NCBI GenBank assembly: GCA_036320915.1
Contig: JAXBDG010000017.1
Span: forward strand, 496,001 to 560,000
From: Linnemannia elongata
Lineage: Eukaryota; Mortierellomycota; Mortierellomycetes; Mortierellales; Mortierellaceae
Direction of reading: 5' to 3'
DNA length: 64,000 nucleotides
The first letter of the stretch is position 1. Each line of letters begins with the position of its first letter. A program made the position numbers and the translations under genes. Positions 35,541 to 47,208 of this stretch are shown here, piece by piece. The notes under the pieces were generated by a model. The model worked only from the letters and a program-made list of their open reading frames with translations, was not told the DNA's origin and searched no databases.

Positions 35541-38500
35541 ATGAGTTCCTCTTTTTGCGGCGATCTGGAAGGATGGGTAACTGTCGTCTTGTTATATTTA
35601 TTTTTTTTCTTCAATGAAAAATGTTGCACAACGAAGAAAGCTCTCTTCCTTTCTAACAACTACCCTTTTTATGTTTGCTTCTCGATGTTTTTGCAGGGTC
35701 CTACTATTCCGGAGCGTGTCGACCTCACACCCTGTTTTGAGAACACGTAAGTGTTATTTTGTGGTGGACTTTCATCGTCCTTGCACTTTGCCCCGGTTAG
35801 AAACAAGGGCTCAATCGTTCATCCAACTAACATGGGTGCTGATCCTTTGACCTTATATAGAATCCTATTTGGTGTGCCATCCCTCATCGCGATTATCGCA
35901 TTCACAGCCCGTGGATACCGCTTGCTTTCCGAGAAAAAACACGACGTTTCGAAAGAAGGCCGTGTCCATAACCGAATCCTCTATGTCGCATCTATGACCT
36001 GCCTGGCAGTGGCGTGCGCTGCTCTTATAGCCAGGCTTGTTCAATTGAACCAGAGTTCTCCTTCACCTGCAACTCTCTTTGGGAGTGTTACGCTGCTTGT
36101 TTCTTGGGTATGTTGACAACAATGGAAAAGAGGATGTTTACTTTGTGTGGAAACGATTCGCTGTTAGGCGTGCATTGACCCCCCTAAATTCAATTTCACT
36201 CACCATGATTCATCATTTCTATCCTGACCATTTCCTTGCCTTGTGCATTAGATCTTGGCGCTGGGATTAAACCATTTGGAGCTTGGGTACAAGTTCCGAT
36301 CATCGATATATCTGTTCACATTCTACGCCGTCAACATCGTCTCGTCGCTTATTCATATCCGGACTCTACACGATACTGGACTTTCGGGAGAGGGACAGTT
36401 TGTGTCGTTTTGTGTCTTTTTCGGAGCTACTGTCGCTGCATTCATAGTCGAAGCCTGGCCCAGGAGACAGCACTCACAGCAGGACAAAAAGGATGGCAAG
36501 AAAGAGAAGCTGACTTCATACGAGCAAGCGAACCTATGCTCCCGATTGAGCTTCTATTACATGCAGGGCATGTTCTCGACTGGGTTCCGACGTCCTCTCT
36601 TGGAAGAGGATATTGCAGGCCAGATGCCGAAACACCTCCAGACACAACGCAGTTTCACGCATTTGTCACGCATGTGGGAAGAGCACAAGAAGAAGCGACA
36701 GGCAAAGGGCAAGAAGCCCAACCTGATGCTCCTCACCCTGCGCGCATTCGGTCCAAAACTGGTCCCCGTCACCCTCATCTCCTTGACACAGTCGGTGCTT
36801 GAGTATTCGCAGGTGCTGCTTTTAGGCGTCTTGTTGGATTATATTTCCACATCGACATCGGCAGAGGAAGGGGCACGGCCACCGATCAAGTACGGGATTA
36901 TCCTTGCAGTAGCGTTGTTCTTGTCGACATTGCTGGCGACGCTTGCGTGTGGGCAGTTTTTTCAGGGGAGTTATGTGTTAGGGATTGAGTTTCGCACGGC
37001 TTTGATTGGGTTGATTTATCAAAAGTCGTTAGTGCTCTCTCCGGGTGCTCGACAGCGCTCCACCGTTGGCGAGATCAGTAAGTTTTTTTTTTGTTCATTC
37101 GTTTTGTGTTGGTGACAAAAGGCGAAGCTGAAAAATAAAAGACCTTATATTAACCGAATACTTTATTTTTTTTCCATCCTCAACAAAACATAGGCAACCA
37201 CATGTCGGTCGACACTGAGAGGATTGGCTTTGCTGTAACCGCATTCCCTATGAGTGTCTCCTCGGTGTTCGAGATCGTTCTCGCGATCTACTTGCTCTAC
37301 AATCGATTGGGAGCCAGTTCGTTGACAAGCGTCGGTGTGATCGTTATGATCATCCCTATGCAGGGGCTCATGGCCAAGGTGGTCAACAAGGCCAAAGACA
37401 AGAAATTGGAGGCTATGGATAACCGTATCCGGATCTTGACGGAAGTTCTTTCGTCTATCAAGACTGTCAAGATGTATTCTTGGGTACGTTCGTCTAGGCT
37501 CTGTGCCTGTTTGTACATTTGTTGGCGTTGTCTGGAGCGAGAATGTGGTGATTAATCCGGTTCATACGAAAGCAGAAAAACTTTATTACTACCGACAGAT
37601 TTCTAACATGAGCTTCGTTCTGGGATTTTGTTATTGTTGAATATAGGAAAACGCGTTCCGGGAGAGAGTTGCCCGCTTCCGCGCAACAGAGATCAAATTC
37701 CTCCGCCATATGGGCGTCGCGTTCGCATTCATGTGTATCATGTTCAGTTCCCTCCCCCTTGTCATGTCCCTGTTCACCTTTGTGATCTATTCGTACTTTG
37801 GTGGACCCGGAGGGACAAGGGGCACTATCTCGGCACAGATGATTTTCGTGACGGTGACGCTGTTTGCGAGACTTTCTCAGCCATTGGGAAGGATTTCGGG
37901 AATGACTAGTTCGCTGATTGCGTTGAGGGTTGCGTTTAGGAGAATTCAGGGATTGTTGGTCGAGGAGGAGTTGGATTTGGAGCAGATTGAGTACCGGGAT
38001 AATAATGGCTCTGGTGGTAGTGATGAGAAGATTGCGTTGGAGATTCGGGATGGAGTGTTCGCGTGGACGACTCTGCGTGATGAGCAGTTGAAGAAGGAGA
38101 AGAGTGAGAAGGAGGCGGAGAAGAAGAAGAAGGCGGCAAAGGACACCACTACTATCGAGTCGTCCTCACCCTCGAAAAAGTCATCGCCCACCCCAACAAT
38201 CGACAGCATCATGACCACCTCTTCCTCGGACGCAGCACCACCACCAATTCCACAAGACATCGTCACTGAGCCCCTCCCGACATTGACCAACATCAACCTT
38301 ACAGTTCCTCAAGGATCCCTCACGGCAGTCGTCGGTCGAGTCGGTCAAGGAAAGTCCTCTCTCATGAGCGCTCTCATTGGCGAGATGTACAAACGCCACG
38401 GCCAAGTCATCGTCTCGGGCAGCGTCGCCTACGTCTCCCAAGTAGCCTGGATCCTCAACGGCTCCCTCCGGGACAACATTCTCTTTGGCTCCGCCTTCAA

Positions 38501-41340
38501 CCAATCCAAGTACGATCGCATTGTCGAGTCTGCGGGCTTACTGCCCGATATCCGGATCCTCCCAGCGGGCGACATGACCGAGATTGGAGAGCGCGGAATT
38601 AACCTGTCTGGTGGACAGAAACAAAGAGTCGCGCTTGCGCGTGCTGCGTATCAGGATGCGGATGTGTACCTTTTGGATGATCCTTTGAGCGCTGTTGATG
38701 CTCATGTGGACCAGCATCTGTGGGATCGGCTTGTAGGACCTGAAGGGTTGTTGAAGGACAAGACACGAGTGTTGATTACTCATGGAATTCATCATTTGAG
38801 TGAGGCGGATCAGATTCTGGTGATGAAAGCTGGGGAGGTTGCCGAGACAGGGACCTATAAGGATCTGATGGCGGCCGGGAAGGACTTTTACCAGTTGATT
38901 ACGGATTACGCTGTGCAGGAGAAGAAGAAGCAAGAGAAAGAGAAGGTTATAGAGAATGAGTTGCTGGGTGGCGAGATTGGTGCGGTGATTGCTGGGTCGA
39001 AGGGTAAAGAGCTGAAGGCAGGGGTGGATACAACTGCGCCTGAGGCTGATATCAAAACTACGGCAGCGACAGAGGCGAACGGCGCGGGTGAAGATGATGC
39101 ACAACTGGTATTGGCGGAAGAGGCTGCACAAAGCAAACTCGGCTGGCCGCTCCTCAAAGCCTACTTCAAATCCGCGTAAGTCCACGTCCATTTGCTACCT
39201 TAATCTGTCAATTGTATACTCACTCTGCTCACGATCACTCGCTAACTTTTCCTCACTCACTCACCTTTCTTTTATTTTGTTCTTTTTTTTTCTGTTATGT
39301 GAATAGATCGTACCTGTACTCGTTCCTCAGTTTCTTCATCTTCATCCTCTCTCAGGCCAGTCAAATCGGCGTCAACATTTGGCTGCAGCACTGGTCTTCT
39401 CGTTCTGAGGCCAGTCAACGCGACGGCGTCCCTCTCTTCCTTGGTGTCTATGCGATCCTGGTCCTGTGCTACATGGCCTCGGACATTGGTGTCAACCTCA
39501 TTATTTTTGTGGGTGCTGGTATCCGATCTTCGAGGTTACTTCATGACCGCCTTGCGGATAAGGTTCTCCGTCTTCCCATGTCCTTCTTTGACACCACGCC
39601 GTAAGTGAACAGAAGAATGGCGTTTTTTTGAATAATCTACGGACATGATATTTTTTTTCTTGTGAAACCCATACTAAATACGATCTACACTCTTTTTTTT
39701 CCCCTTCTTGCAACATAAGTGTCGGAAGAATAGTGAACAGGTTCTCGACAGACATGGACAACTTGGACTCGGAGCTCCCCAACAACGTCACCGACGTCTA
39801 CTACTTCCTCTCCATCGTCCTCGGAACCATCATTGTCATCTCCTTTAACCTCCCCATCTTCGTCGCCCTCATCCCTATCCTCCTCTTCTTCTACTTCTGG
39901 ATCCAAGTCTACTACATGCGGACCTCCCGCGCCCTCAAGCGCATCCACATGATCTCCAAGTCTCCACTCTTCCAACATTTCGCAGAGACCCTTGCCGGTG
40001 TATCGACCATCCGAGCCATGCGCTGTCACACCCGATTCTCTGACGATAATGCCAGGAAATCGGATAGGTCTGCAAATGCGTATTGGGCGTATATCACGGC
40101 GAACCGATGGTTGAGTGTCAGGTTGGAGTTTTTGGGAGCCGTGGTGGTATTGGCGACGGCGTTGTTGTGTGTTTGGAAGATGGACGAGCTGGGAACAGGC
40201 GGTGCTGGGTTGGCGTTGAGCTATTCGCTGACGGTGACGTTTCACATTACTTACTTGGTGACTTCGTTGAGTAACCTTCAGAACCAGCTTGTGAGTGTCG
40301 ATCGAATTTTGGAATACTGTGAGAAAAAGCCTGAGGCACCGTTGACGATTGAGAAGATGGAGGTTGAGAAGCTTCCTGTGGCCCGAGACTTCCGGTCTGC
40401 ATTGGATGAGAGTGAAAATGGTGGGCAGTGGAAAGAAGGGTCGATCGAGTTCAAGAATTATTCGACTAGGTACCGAGAAGGGATGGAGTTGGTGATCAAG
40501 AACTTGTCGGTACGTGTGGAAGGAGGTGAAAAGGTCGGTATTGTCGGCCGCACTGGTGCTGGCAAGTCTTCGTTGACTCTGGCTCTGTTCCGGCTTGTCG
40601 AGGCTGCCAATAGTCACTTTGCCAAGGCTAGCTACAACACCCCCGACCGCGATGTCGCTGCCGCTACCACCGTCACCAAGGCACCTTCAAATGGCAATAC
40701 CGAAAACCTCGCACTGGAGGATCTGAAGTCAGTCGAGGTAGAGGAATCCGGTGGCTCGATCGAGATTGACGGGATCGACATCTCAACCATTGGCCTCCAC
40801 GATCTCCGCAACCGCATCGCAATCATCCCTCAAGACCCCACCCTCTTTGCCGGCACCCTGCGCGAAAACCTCGACCCCTTCTCTGAACAAAACGACGCCG
40901 ATCTTTGGACAGCCCTCGAACGCGCTCACCTCAAACCCCACATCTCCTCTCTCTCCGGCGGTCTCTCCCACGAAGTCTCCCAAGGCGGGGAGAACTTTTC
41001 CGTCGGCCAACGGTCCCTCATCTGTCTCGCTCGGGCCCTCCTCCGCAAGACCAAGATTCTGATCCTGGATGAAGCCACGGCGGCTGTGGATATGGAGACG
41101 GACGAGCTGATCCAGAAGACGATCCGGAGAGAGTTTAAGGATAGGACAATTCTGACGATTGCCCACCGTATCAAGACGGTAATGGATTCGGATAAGATCT
41201 TGGTGTTGGATCAGGGGCGGATGAAGGAGTTTGCAGCGCCGGAGGAGTTGTTGGAGAGAAAGGGTGAGTCTTTGTTTTATCAGCTTGCTGAGCAGGCTGG
41301 TGAAGTTGCGGAGCAGTATTCAGCCATGGCTATACCATAA
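35541..41340 (+). CDS. ABCC (MRP/YCF1-type) ABC transporter 2
   Basis: Eight exons (35541..35576, 35697..35746, 35801..36107, 36252..37077, 37194..37483, 37647..39175, 39307..39600, 39720..41340) give 1650 aa. The two small first exons restore the ABCC N-terminal hallmark FCGDLEGWGP...TPCFENT. A start at the internal ATG 35832 would lose it. NBD1 has GRVGQGKSS (about residue 732), LSGGQKQRV (about 823) and [15 protein letters not shown]2 has GRTGAGKSS (about 1384), NFSVGQRSL (about 1537) and [12 protein letters not shown]. The gene is clearly a tandem paralogue of the upstream transporter, with an added Lys/Ser-rich stretch before NBD1. The last intron ends in the less common acceptor AAG. 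Likely a vacuolar or plasma-membrane conjugate exporter; the substrate is unknown. Confidence 0.93.
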
Positions 41341-41826
41341 TCATTTAGATATAACAATACAATTAGAAAGTTTATAACATGCACCATATGTCTATCGTTT
41401 TGGCTCCAAACATTTGATTGTAGAGGCTTAATGGGGAAAAGCACGACTGCCCTCTTCGTGTAAAACGCGCTCTCTATTTCACAGCTGTTACCCCTACAAA
41501 ATGGCAAGAAGTCTACAAAAATCTCGGTCAGCATTGCAACCCCAACGGATCCCCCTCCCATGAACTGCTGCCCACCCCGTTATTGCGCTAAACCGGTGGA
41601 GGATACCCCAAAGGTCTGAGCTGTGTGCTGCCAGAGCCAATAGGTCCCGTCTAGAAATTCAAGAGAGAAGGCACGGCTCCTTCCCAAATCTGTTTTAATT
41701 TATCTAATGCACTAGGGGCTGCCAGCATCGAAACAATTCAGAGTGGTACCCCTATCTTGTTTCCGTGTTTTTTATTTTTTTACAATCGTTGATGATGATG
41801 ACGATGATGATGATGATGATGTTGAA
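41341..41826. other. Convergent intergenic region with GAT microsatellite
   Basis: This 486-bp spacer separates the 3' ends of ABC transporter 2 and the Myb-repeat gene. A GAT trinucleotide array with one interruption lies at about 41791..41822. Nothing else is seen. Confidence 0.6.
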
Positions 41827-44667
41827 CTATGATACAAGATTGTCTGTCAATTGACACCACCGGAGTCGATATTGCCAGGCAGAGATGCCAGATTCCGGAA
41901 ACCGATTAACAGCAGCCTTCCAGTCTTGCGATCCGTTGTTCCTCTGTGACTTCATTTTCTGTAGCAGCCACTGATCCTGCTCGGGAGTGAACCGTGTCTG
42001 CTCAAGCAAGTGACGGTAGGAGCTCTCATATGCGCGTCGACAAGGTTTCATCGACCAGCCCTCTGGCATCCTTGCCACTACCTTGCTCCAGTCGATATTC
42101 GCAGCTGAAGGTTGGTGTTGTTGATCGACAGCTTGGAGGAGAGTTATGTACTCATCAACAGTAATCCGTGTCGCACAATCGGACAAGCGGTACCACCGCG
42201 GTCTCATCATCGACCAGGTCCGCCAGGGAAGATACTTGCGCCATATCTCCTTCCAGCGGAACCCGCATTCTCGGATTCCTTGCTCCAACAGTTTGAGCTC
42301 CGATTGACTCCATGGAGGGCCGGCACCTTTGTGGATATGTCTCCAGTGCCATTCAATGCTGTCGACAAAGGTGGACGTGGTCGTGTCTCTATCCAGTATA
42401 CATTCATGGGTGCTCCATTGATGGTCGCCCAGCTGTGCGGCAACCTTTCTCCAGTCCACTTCGCCCAGTCGAGACTTGCCTTGCCGAACAATGTCTTGAA
42501 AGACCACAGACCAGTGCTTAGGCCGCAGAATGAGACTCTGCTGGGCAGCTTTCTCCTGCGAGGTCTGTATTTGTTGATGTGCATGATCCATGATCGTTTT
42601 GTCATTCAACGCAACCAACCGTCGAATAGAGTCCTCAAAAAAGACAAGACACTGCTCTCCGCCACCAGGCATTCCCATCTCACGAGCAACCTTGTTCCAG
42701 AACTGCTGGTCTCCTTGTTGACCGCCCATCACCTCTTTGTCCTGCTGCCGCTGCTGCATTTTGCACCAAGAAAAGGCTGACCAGAATGAGCGGCGCGTCG
42801 ATGCGGTCCATTCCCGCGAATCATAAGATCTCTGGACAGGCATATCCAGATTTTTCCAGTGCATCCTGCATTCCGCCGCCGTGACAATTCTTGCTGTTAT
42901 GGCCTTGTCCAAGTTCATCCTCGCATCTGTGTTGATAACGTCAGCAATCTCATCCCAGGCACCCAATCCTTTCCGAAGGACCAGTTGGATCAAGACATTC
43001 TCCGCTCGCTCAGACCACGCAGGATGTTGATTCAGCCAGTCCAGCTGAAGTCTCTTCCAACCCTGAACAGATAATGTCCTTGAAGTCATGCCGAGGAGTT
43101 CACCCCAGTCCTGGCAGGTATAAAATCGCTCAATTCGTCCATGCTTGTACAACCGGGACTCGACCTCCCTGGCTACGCGCTGAGATGTCGCAAGGCTCTT
43201 TCCTGGTCCGGCGATGGCGTCGTTGCGGGTCTCCTTCCATCGCATCCTACACACCACCTTCGATAAGCCTAGAGTAGACGAAATCTCATCCCATGACTCG
43301 CCCAAGCCAACCAAATGGTGGAGCTGTTTGGTTTTCCTCTTCGACCAAACGCTCCCAAGAAGAGGATGCAAGACGGAGTGGTATCGACTGCAACACAATC
43401 CAGGGTCGACACCGACCACCGCCCCAATCATCGCCCACGTCGACTCAGTGTCACCCTCCCACATCCTCACGATCACCTCGTCGATTTCCGGTGTCCAGAT
43501 CTGTCGCGCCAAAAGGTCGTAATGTTGATGCAGCCGAGTAATTGAAGAATGAGGAGTGACGCCGTCCAGACCATGTAGTTTCCGTTTCATCTTTTGAGCA
43601 TAGTGCAGTCGCCTCAAGCAGTCCTCATATGGCCTGCCAAGCTCGTCCTCGATCGCCGCCCAACTCCCCCCTTCGCTCTCCATCCTCAGTAACCTTGCAT
43701 CCATTTCCGGAGTCCATGTCGGGGTACCCAGAAGGGATTCCCGCTCACGCTGTCGTATCACACTGTGTCGAGCCCGATGAGAATATAAGAGAATCTGATC
43801 GTACCAGCCTTGCACAGTCTCAAGAGTCAACCCCGGTTCATCCTTAACCATCGCCTCAAAGATCCCATCCACCTTCTTGGCGAACCCCTTCAATGCCTCA
43901 TTACGGACTGCACTGGATCGATGCCCCATACCTTGCCTCAACCAAGGCTCCAAGACAGTAAACCGGATTCGTAGCACCTCCGACGACTGCCCCATCTCGG
44001 CCGCAATCAGGTGCCAAGGCTTATCCTCCTGAACTCGCTTCTTGATCAACGTCAAGTCCGAAAAAGATCCCGCTCCTGCTTCCGCCCCTGTTCTTGAACC
44101 CAGTGGTGCTGTGGCGTTGAAAGGTGCCAGGTACTTAATATAGTGCCGCCTGCAGGTTGTCCTTGCTCTTCCGGTGACCCGCGAGATGCGTGACCAAGAC
44201 ATTCCAACTTCGGCGAGTTCTACAAGAACGCTGTTGGATTCCAGAGTCCATTTGTCATAGGATTGTTTGGCGGGAGAGGCGGATGGTTTGAGGGTATTGA
44301 GGGTGACGGGAATTCCTGATGTGGAGGCAGGCAGGCGTTCAATGATGGGAGGAGTGTTGGTGGCGAGGAGGGCAGAGGTATTTGAAGCGTTGTTCTTGGT
44401 TGTTGATATTGCCCGTTTCCCATAGCTAGTTGACTGTCGCGGTTGCGAGAAAGGTGCTGACTGCAAGCAAAGGCGGAGAGGTTGAGGCGTTATTCGATGC
44501 ATACCGCGCGAGTTGTTGTTGCCATGACTGAGTGTGTTCCTTGAGGAGGCTGTGGCAGTGATGACGGTCCGAGTTGTTGGCGGGTAGATTCGACGCAAGA
44601 GTTGGGTTGCCATGGCAGTTGACCGTGGATGTCCGCGAACTCGGACGATCGACATGACGGTTTGCAT
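41827..44667 (-). CDS. Multi-repeat Myb/SANT-like protein with putative mitochondrial presequence
   Basis: One uninterrupted frame of 946 aa. From about residue 138 on, at least eight and perhaps twelve degenerate Myb/SANT-like units recur. Typical examples are KWTLESNSVLVELAEVG, TWTPEMDARLLRMESEG, IWTPEIDEVIVRMWEG, VWSKRKTKQLHHLV, PWSQSELKLLEQGIREC and RFTPEQDQWLLQKM, each followed by W..I and an R.H/R.RW third helix. Such units usually bind DNA. The first 90 residues are rich in Arg, Ser and Thr, nearly lack acidic residues, and include TSYGKRAISTT, which resembles a mitochondrial cleavage region. A nuclear transcription factor would be the default reading; a mitochondrial DNA-binding role is inferred. 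Intron absence across 2.8 kb is unusual beside intron-rich neighbours. Confidence 0.85.
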   Translation of the reverse strand: MQTVMSIVRVRGHPRSTAMATQLLRRIYPPTTRTVITATASSRNTLSHGNNNSRGMHRITPQPLRLCLQSAPFSQPRQSTSYGKRAISTTKNNASNTSALLATNTPPIIERLPASTSGIPVTLNTLKPSASPAKQSYDKWTLESNSVLVELAEVGMSWSRISRVTGRARTTCRRHYIKYLAPFNATAPLGSRTGAEAGAGSFSDLTLIKKRVQEDKPWHLIAAEMGQSSEVLRIRFTVLEPWLRQGMGHRSSAVRNEALKGFAKKVDGIFEAMVKDEPGLTLETVQGWYDQILLYSHRARHSVIRQRERESLLGTPTWTPEMDARLLRMESEGGSWAAIEDELGRPYEDCLRRLHYAQKMKRKLHGLDGVTPHSSITRLHQHYDLLARQIWTPEIDEVIVRMWEGDTESTWAMIGAVVGVDPGLCCSRYHSVLHPLLGSVWSKRKTKQLHHLVGLGESWDEISSTLGLSKVVCRMRWKETRNDAIAGPGKSLATSQRVAREVESRLYKHGRIERFYTCQDWGELLGMTSRTLSVQGWKRLQLDWLNQHPAWSERAENVLIQLVLRKGLGAWDEIADVINTDARMNLDKAITARIVTAAECRMHWKNLDMPVQRSYDSREWTASTRRSFWSAFSWCKMQQRQQDKEVMGGQQGDQQFWNKVAREMGMPGGGEQCLVFFEDSIRRLVALNDKTIMDHAHQQIQTSQEKAAQQSLILRPKHWSVVFQDIVRQGKSRLGEVDWRKVAAQLGDHQWSTHECILDRDTTTSTFVDSIEWHWRHIHKGAGPPWSQSELKLLEQGIRECGFRWKEIWRKYLPWRTWSMMRPRWYRLSDCATRITVDEYITLLQAVDQQHQPSAANIDWSKVVARMPEGWSMKPCRRAYESSYRHLLEQTRFTPEQDQWLLQKMKSQRNNGSQDWKAAVNRFPESGISAWQYRLRWCQLTDNLVS

Positions 44668-44814
44668 TCGGCAGGACGATCTAGAGGTGCGAGTTGCGTT
44701 CCTTCCTGGCTAGGAAGTAGGAACATCAAATGAAGATAGCGGTGTTAAGGGGTTCATAAATGTAAGGCGACTGATTATACTTTATTTTTTTGCAGGCTTT
44801 GATTGTAAAGTATT

Positions 44815-46082
44815 TTAGTAGTCGTCCTCTTCGGCAGTGGTGGCGGCGATCACGCTAAAGTTGAGGTTCTCGGGGTCGCGCTCAACAAACTTCTTTGCAA
44901 CCTTGATAGCATCCTACAAAGAGAGAGAAAAAGAAAGAAGGCGAGTAGAATGTCAATATTCCAGTCACCACATCAAAAACAATTTGAGTTGACCGCTTAA
45001 TCGGCGATGTGTGAAGTAAGAACGTACGAACAAGAACGAGTCCTTGGAGCTGGGACCGTGATTGATTGGGTATGGCTTGTTTCCATCGAGCTCATAGAGG
45101 TGGCCATCACGTTCAACAAGGCACACGAAATGCAAGTCAACATTGTCGGCCAAGTCGGGTGTTGCGGTCTGGCCGGTCGATGCATGGTTCTCGTGGACAC
45201 TAGCCAAGGTGGTATCCTCCTCCAGGGCCGTGGCACGCTCAGCGGGGGTCAAGTTGACAGTCTTTTCCAAAAAGTTCTTGATGACACCGCCTTCCTCTAA
45301 TAATGCGGACGAAATTGTATTCTCGTTAGTCAACCATGAGAGGTCGAGCAAGTAGTGTAATCGACGCTATCCATTTCCAATGCGACATACTCAGCTTCAA
45401 AAGTCCTCCGTGAGCCCAGTTGTTGGCGATAGAATGAAGGACACCCATGGTGCCGCAGGCGTTGGCGATGGTCTGGGGGTAGAAGACAATGTTGTTACTG
45501 ACGGTCTGACCCTCTTTGTCGATCCTCTGTCTTTCCTCCTTGCAGAACTCCTCGTATTTTGGCGTGCAAGGAAACAAGAGGATCACGGCGTGCACTGGTT
45601 GAGGAACAAACGCCAACAATTCCTCATCAAGACCTATGAATAAAAAAGGATCAAGAGACGGTGAGTATGTAGCTCCATCCAATGGCAAAGACATCCTGGG
45701 GGTTGAGATAACAACTGGGCGCCACCAATGATTATAAATTTTTACCCATGACATCAGCGTATCTCCAGGGGGCTGGAACGCCAAGGTCGCGGACATACTA
45801 TGTGAAACGGATCATTGTTAGTTGCTTGTTCCTGAGGCTCATAATGCTGATGGATGCTGGACGTGATTATCAGAGGATGAATGTGGTACCTTGTCCAGGA
45901 CCTATTGGAAAAATAGTTTTTTCCGCAGTTGTGAGAAAAGTAGGAGTCAGGGTGTGGTTAGTTACATTTGTTCCTTGAATGAATGCACTGGTGGAAGCAA
46001 AGAGAAAACGCCATTGTACCTCTGGGTTTGACTCGAGGGGCAGCCAGCGGATATTCTTCTTTGTAGGTTGAGCAGCAGACAT
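44815..46082 (-). CDS. Ubiquitin carboxyl-terminal hydrolase, UCH family (UCHL3/Yuh1-like)
   Basis: Six exons (46082..46020, 45901..45890, 45797..45746, 45633..45391, 45296..45028, 44913..44815) give 245 aa with consistent phase; human UCHL3 has 230. Exon 2 is a 12-nt microexon encoding VLDK; without it the conserved stretch between WLPLESNPE and YVRDLGVP is shortened. UCH enzymes cleave small adducts and precursors from the C-terminus of ubiquitin or Nedd8. The catalytic set is visible: Gln96 (oxyanion) and Cys102 in QTIANACGTMG, His179 in VDLHFVCL, and Asp194 in YELDG. The acidic crossover-loop region before the histidine is present. The start is 267 bp from the divergent DUF202 gene. Confidence 0.93.
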
Positions 46083-46349
46083 ATTGTAGTTGTAGTTGTT
46101 GCGTTCTTGGTGTGGAAGTTGAAGGTGTTTGAAGGAGAAAATAAGAAAGGGCTTGCGCACACTTCAACGCTTGAAATACAACGCCTGTTCTGGGACTGCT
46201 TTCCGATTCGTGACAAGCGTGTGGAGAAAAAAGCGCTGGGAAAGGGTACTTCGTCAGTTCACATACGACCACACGACTCAATTCTTTCTATCCTTCCTAT
46301 TCATCAACAACCAGCTTATAACGACGCAACGGTGACAACAACGACAACC
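46083..46349. promoter_or_regulatory. Divergent promoter region UCH / DUF202
   Basis: These 267 bp separate two divergent start codons. No defined factor site was recognised. Confidence 0.45.
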
Positions 46350-47153
46350 ATGTCCGAGACTCATGTGCACCCCTTCGACGCAGAATCACCTTCTGTCCTA
46401 ACCAACACTATGACAACATCACAAAGCCCGCTCTCCCCTGGAAGCATCACCTTTCAGGAAACCTCGAAGAACAAAGAGTCCGCCACACCAGTCGACTCTT
46501 CCAGTACAGGCACAACCAGCATACTTCGGAAAAGAAGCGAGTCCAAACAACCCATCGATGCATCCCCTTCCGACGCTACTGTACTGCCCCAATCCAACAA
46601 TACCAACTCGAATGCATCCTCCACGGGAGCAACAAAGGCATCTCTTACCCGCCGTATCTCAGGTCCAGGAGGGCGATTTCATACGGACGAGGACGAGAAC
46701 GAAACCCCAAAGTGGACGACACGCGTATCCAATTTCCTTCAAAAAGTCTATGCTGAATACTCACCCTCGCTGACACTGGAAAACAAGGGATCAATTGCCA
46801 GAGACCATCTCGCCAACGAGCGCACCTACCTCGCCTGGCTCCGGACGTCCCTATCGCTCATCACTGTGGGTGTTGCGGTCACTCAACTGTTTCGACTTCA
46901 GACCAGCGGCGCGGGCAATGCAAATCAATTGATCAAAGTCTCGGAGATGGGTCGACCTCTGGGCGGGTCGTTCATTGCGCTTGGGATGTTGTTTCTCTGG
47001 CTGGGCACATCGAGATACTTTCACAACCAGAGTGTGCTATCATATGGCCAGTTCCCTGCCAGTCGTGGAAGTGTCATCCTGGCTACCATCACAGTTCTTG
47101 CGATCCTCCTTGCGTGCTTTATCATTGTCCTCTTACAGGAAAAATCATCCTAA
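46350..47153 (+). CDS. DUF202 (YidH-like) membrane protein
   Basis: A single exon of 267 aa starts at ATG 46350 in the context acaaccATG. The first 125 residues are polar, rich in Ser, Thr and Asn, with possible phosphorylation sites. The C-terminal half carries the DUF202 core: ARDHLANERTYLAWLRTSLS is the family signature and is followed by three hydrophobic segments (LITVGVAVTQLF, GSFIALGMLFLWLG, ILATITVLAILLACFIIVLL). Fungal DUF202 proteins occur alone or as the membrane part of VTC polyphosphate polymerase components. This protein lacks the SPX and VTC catalytic domains, so it may resemble the small Vtc1-type subunit, but that is inference. Its 3' end lies 55 bp from the convergent unknown gene. 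Confidence 0.82.
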   Translation: MSETHVHPFDAESPSVLTNTMTTSQSPLSPGSITFQETSKNKESATPVDSSSTGTTSILRKRSESKQPIDASPSDATVLPQSNNTNSNASSTGATKASLTRRISGPGGRFHTDEDENETPKWTTRVSNFLQKVYAEYSPSLTLENKGSIARDHLANERTYLAWLRTSLSLITVGVAVTQLFRLQTSGAGNANQLIKVSEMGRPLGGSFIALGMLFLWLGTSRYFHNQSVLSYGQFPASRGSVILATITVLAILLACFIIVLLQEKSS

Positions 47154-47208
47154 ATACCACCTTTTCAAAATAATAGACTATATAAAATGCGTTTAATATT
47201 GAGCATAA

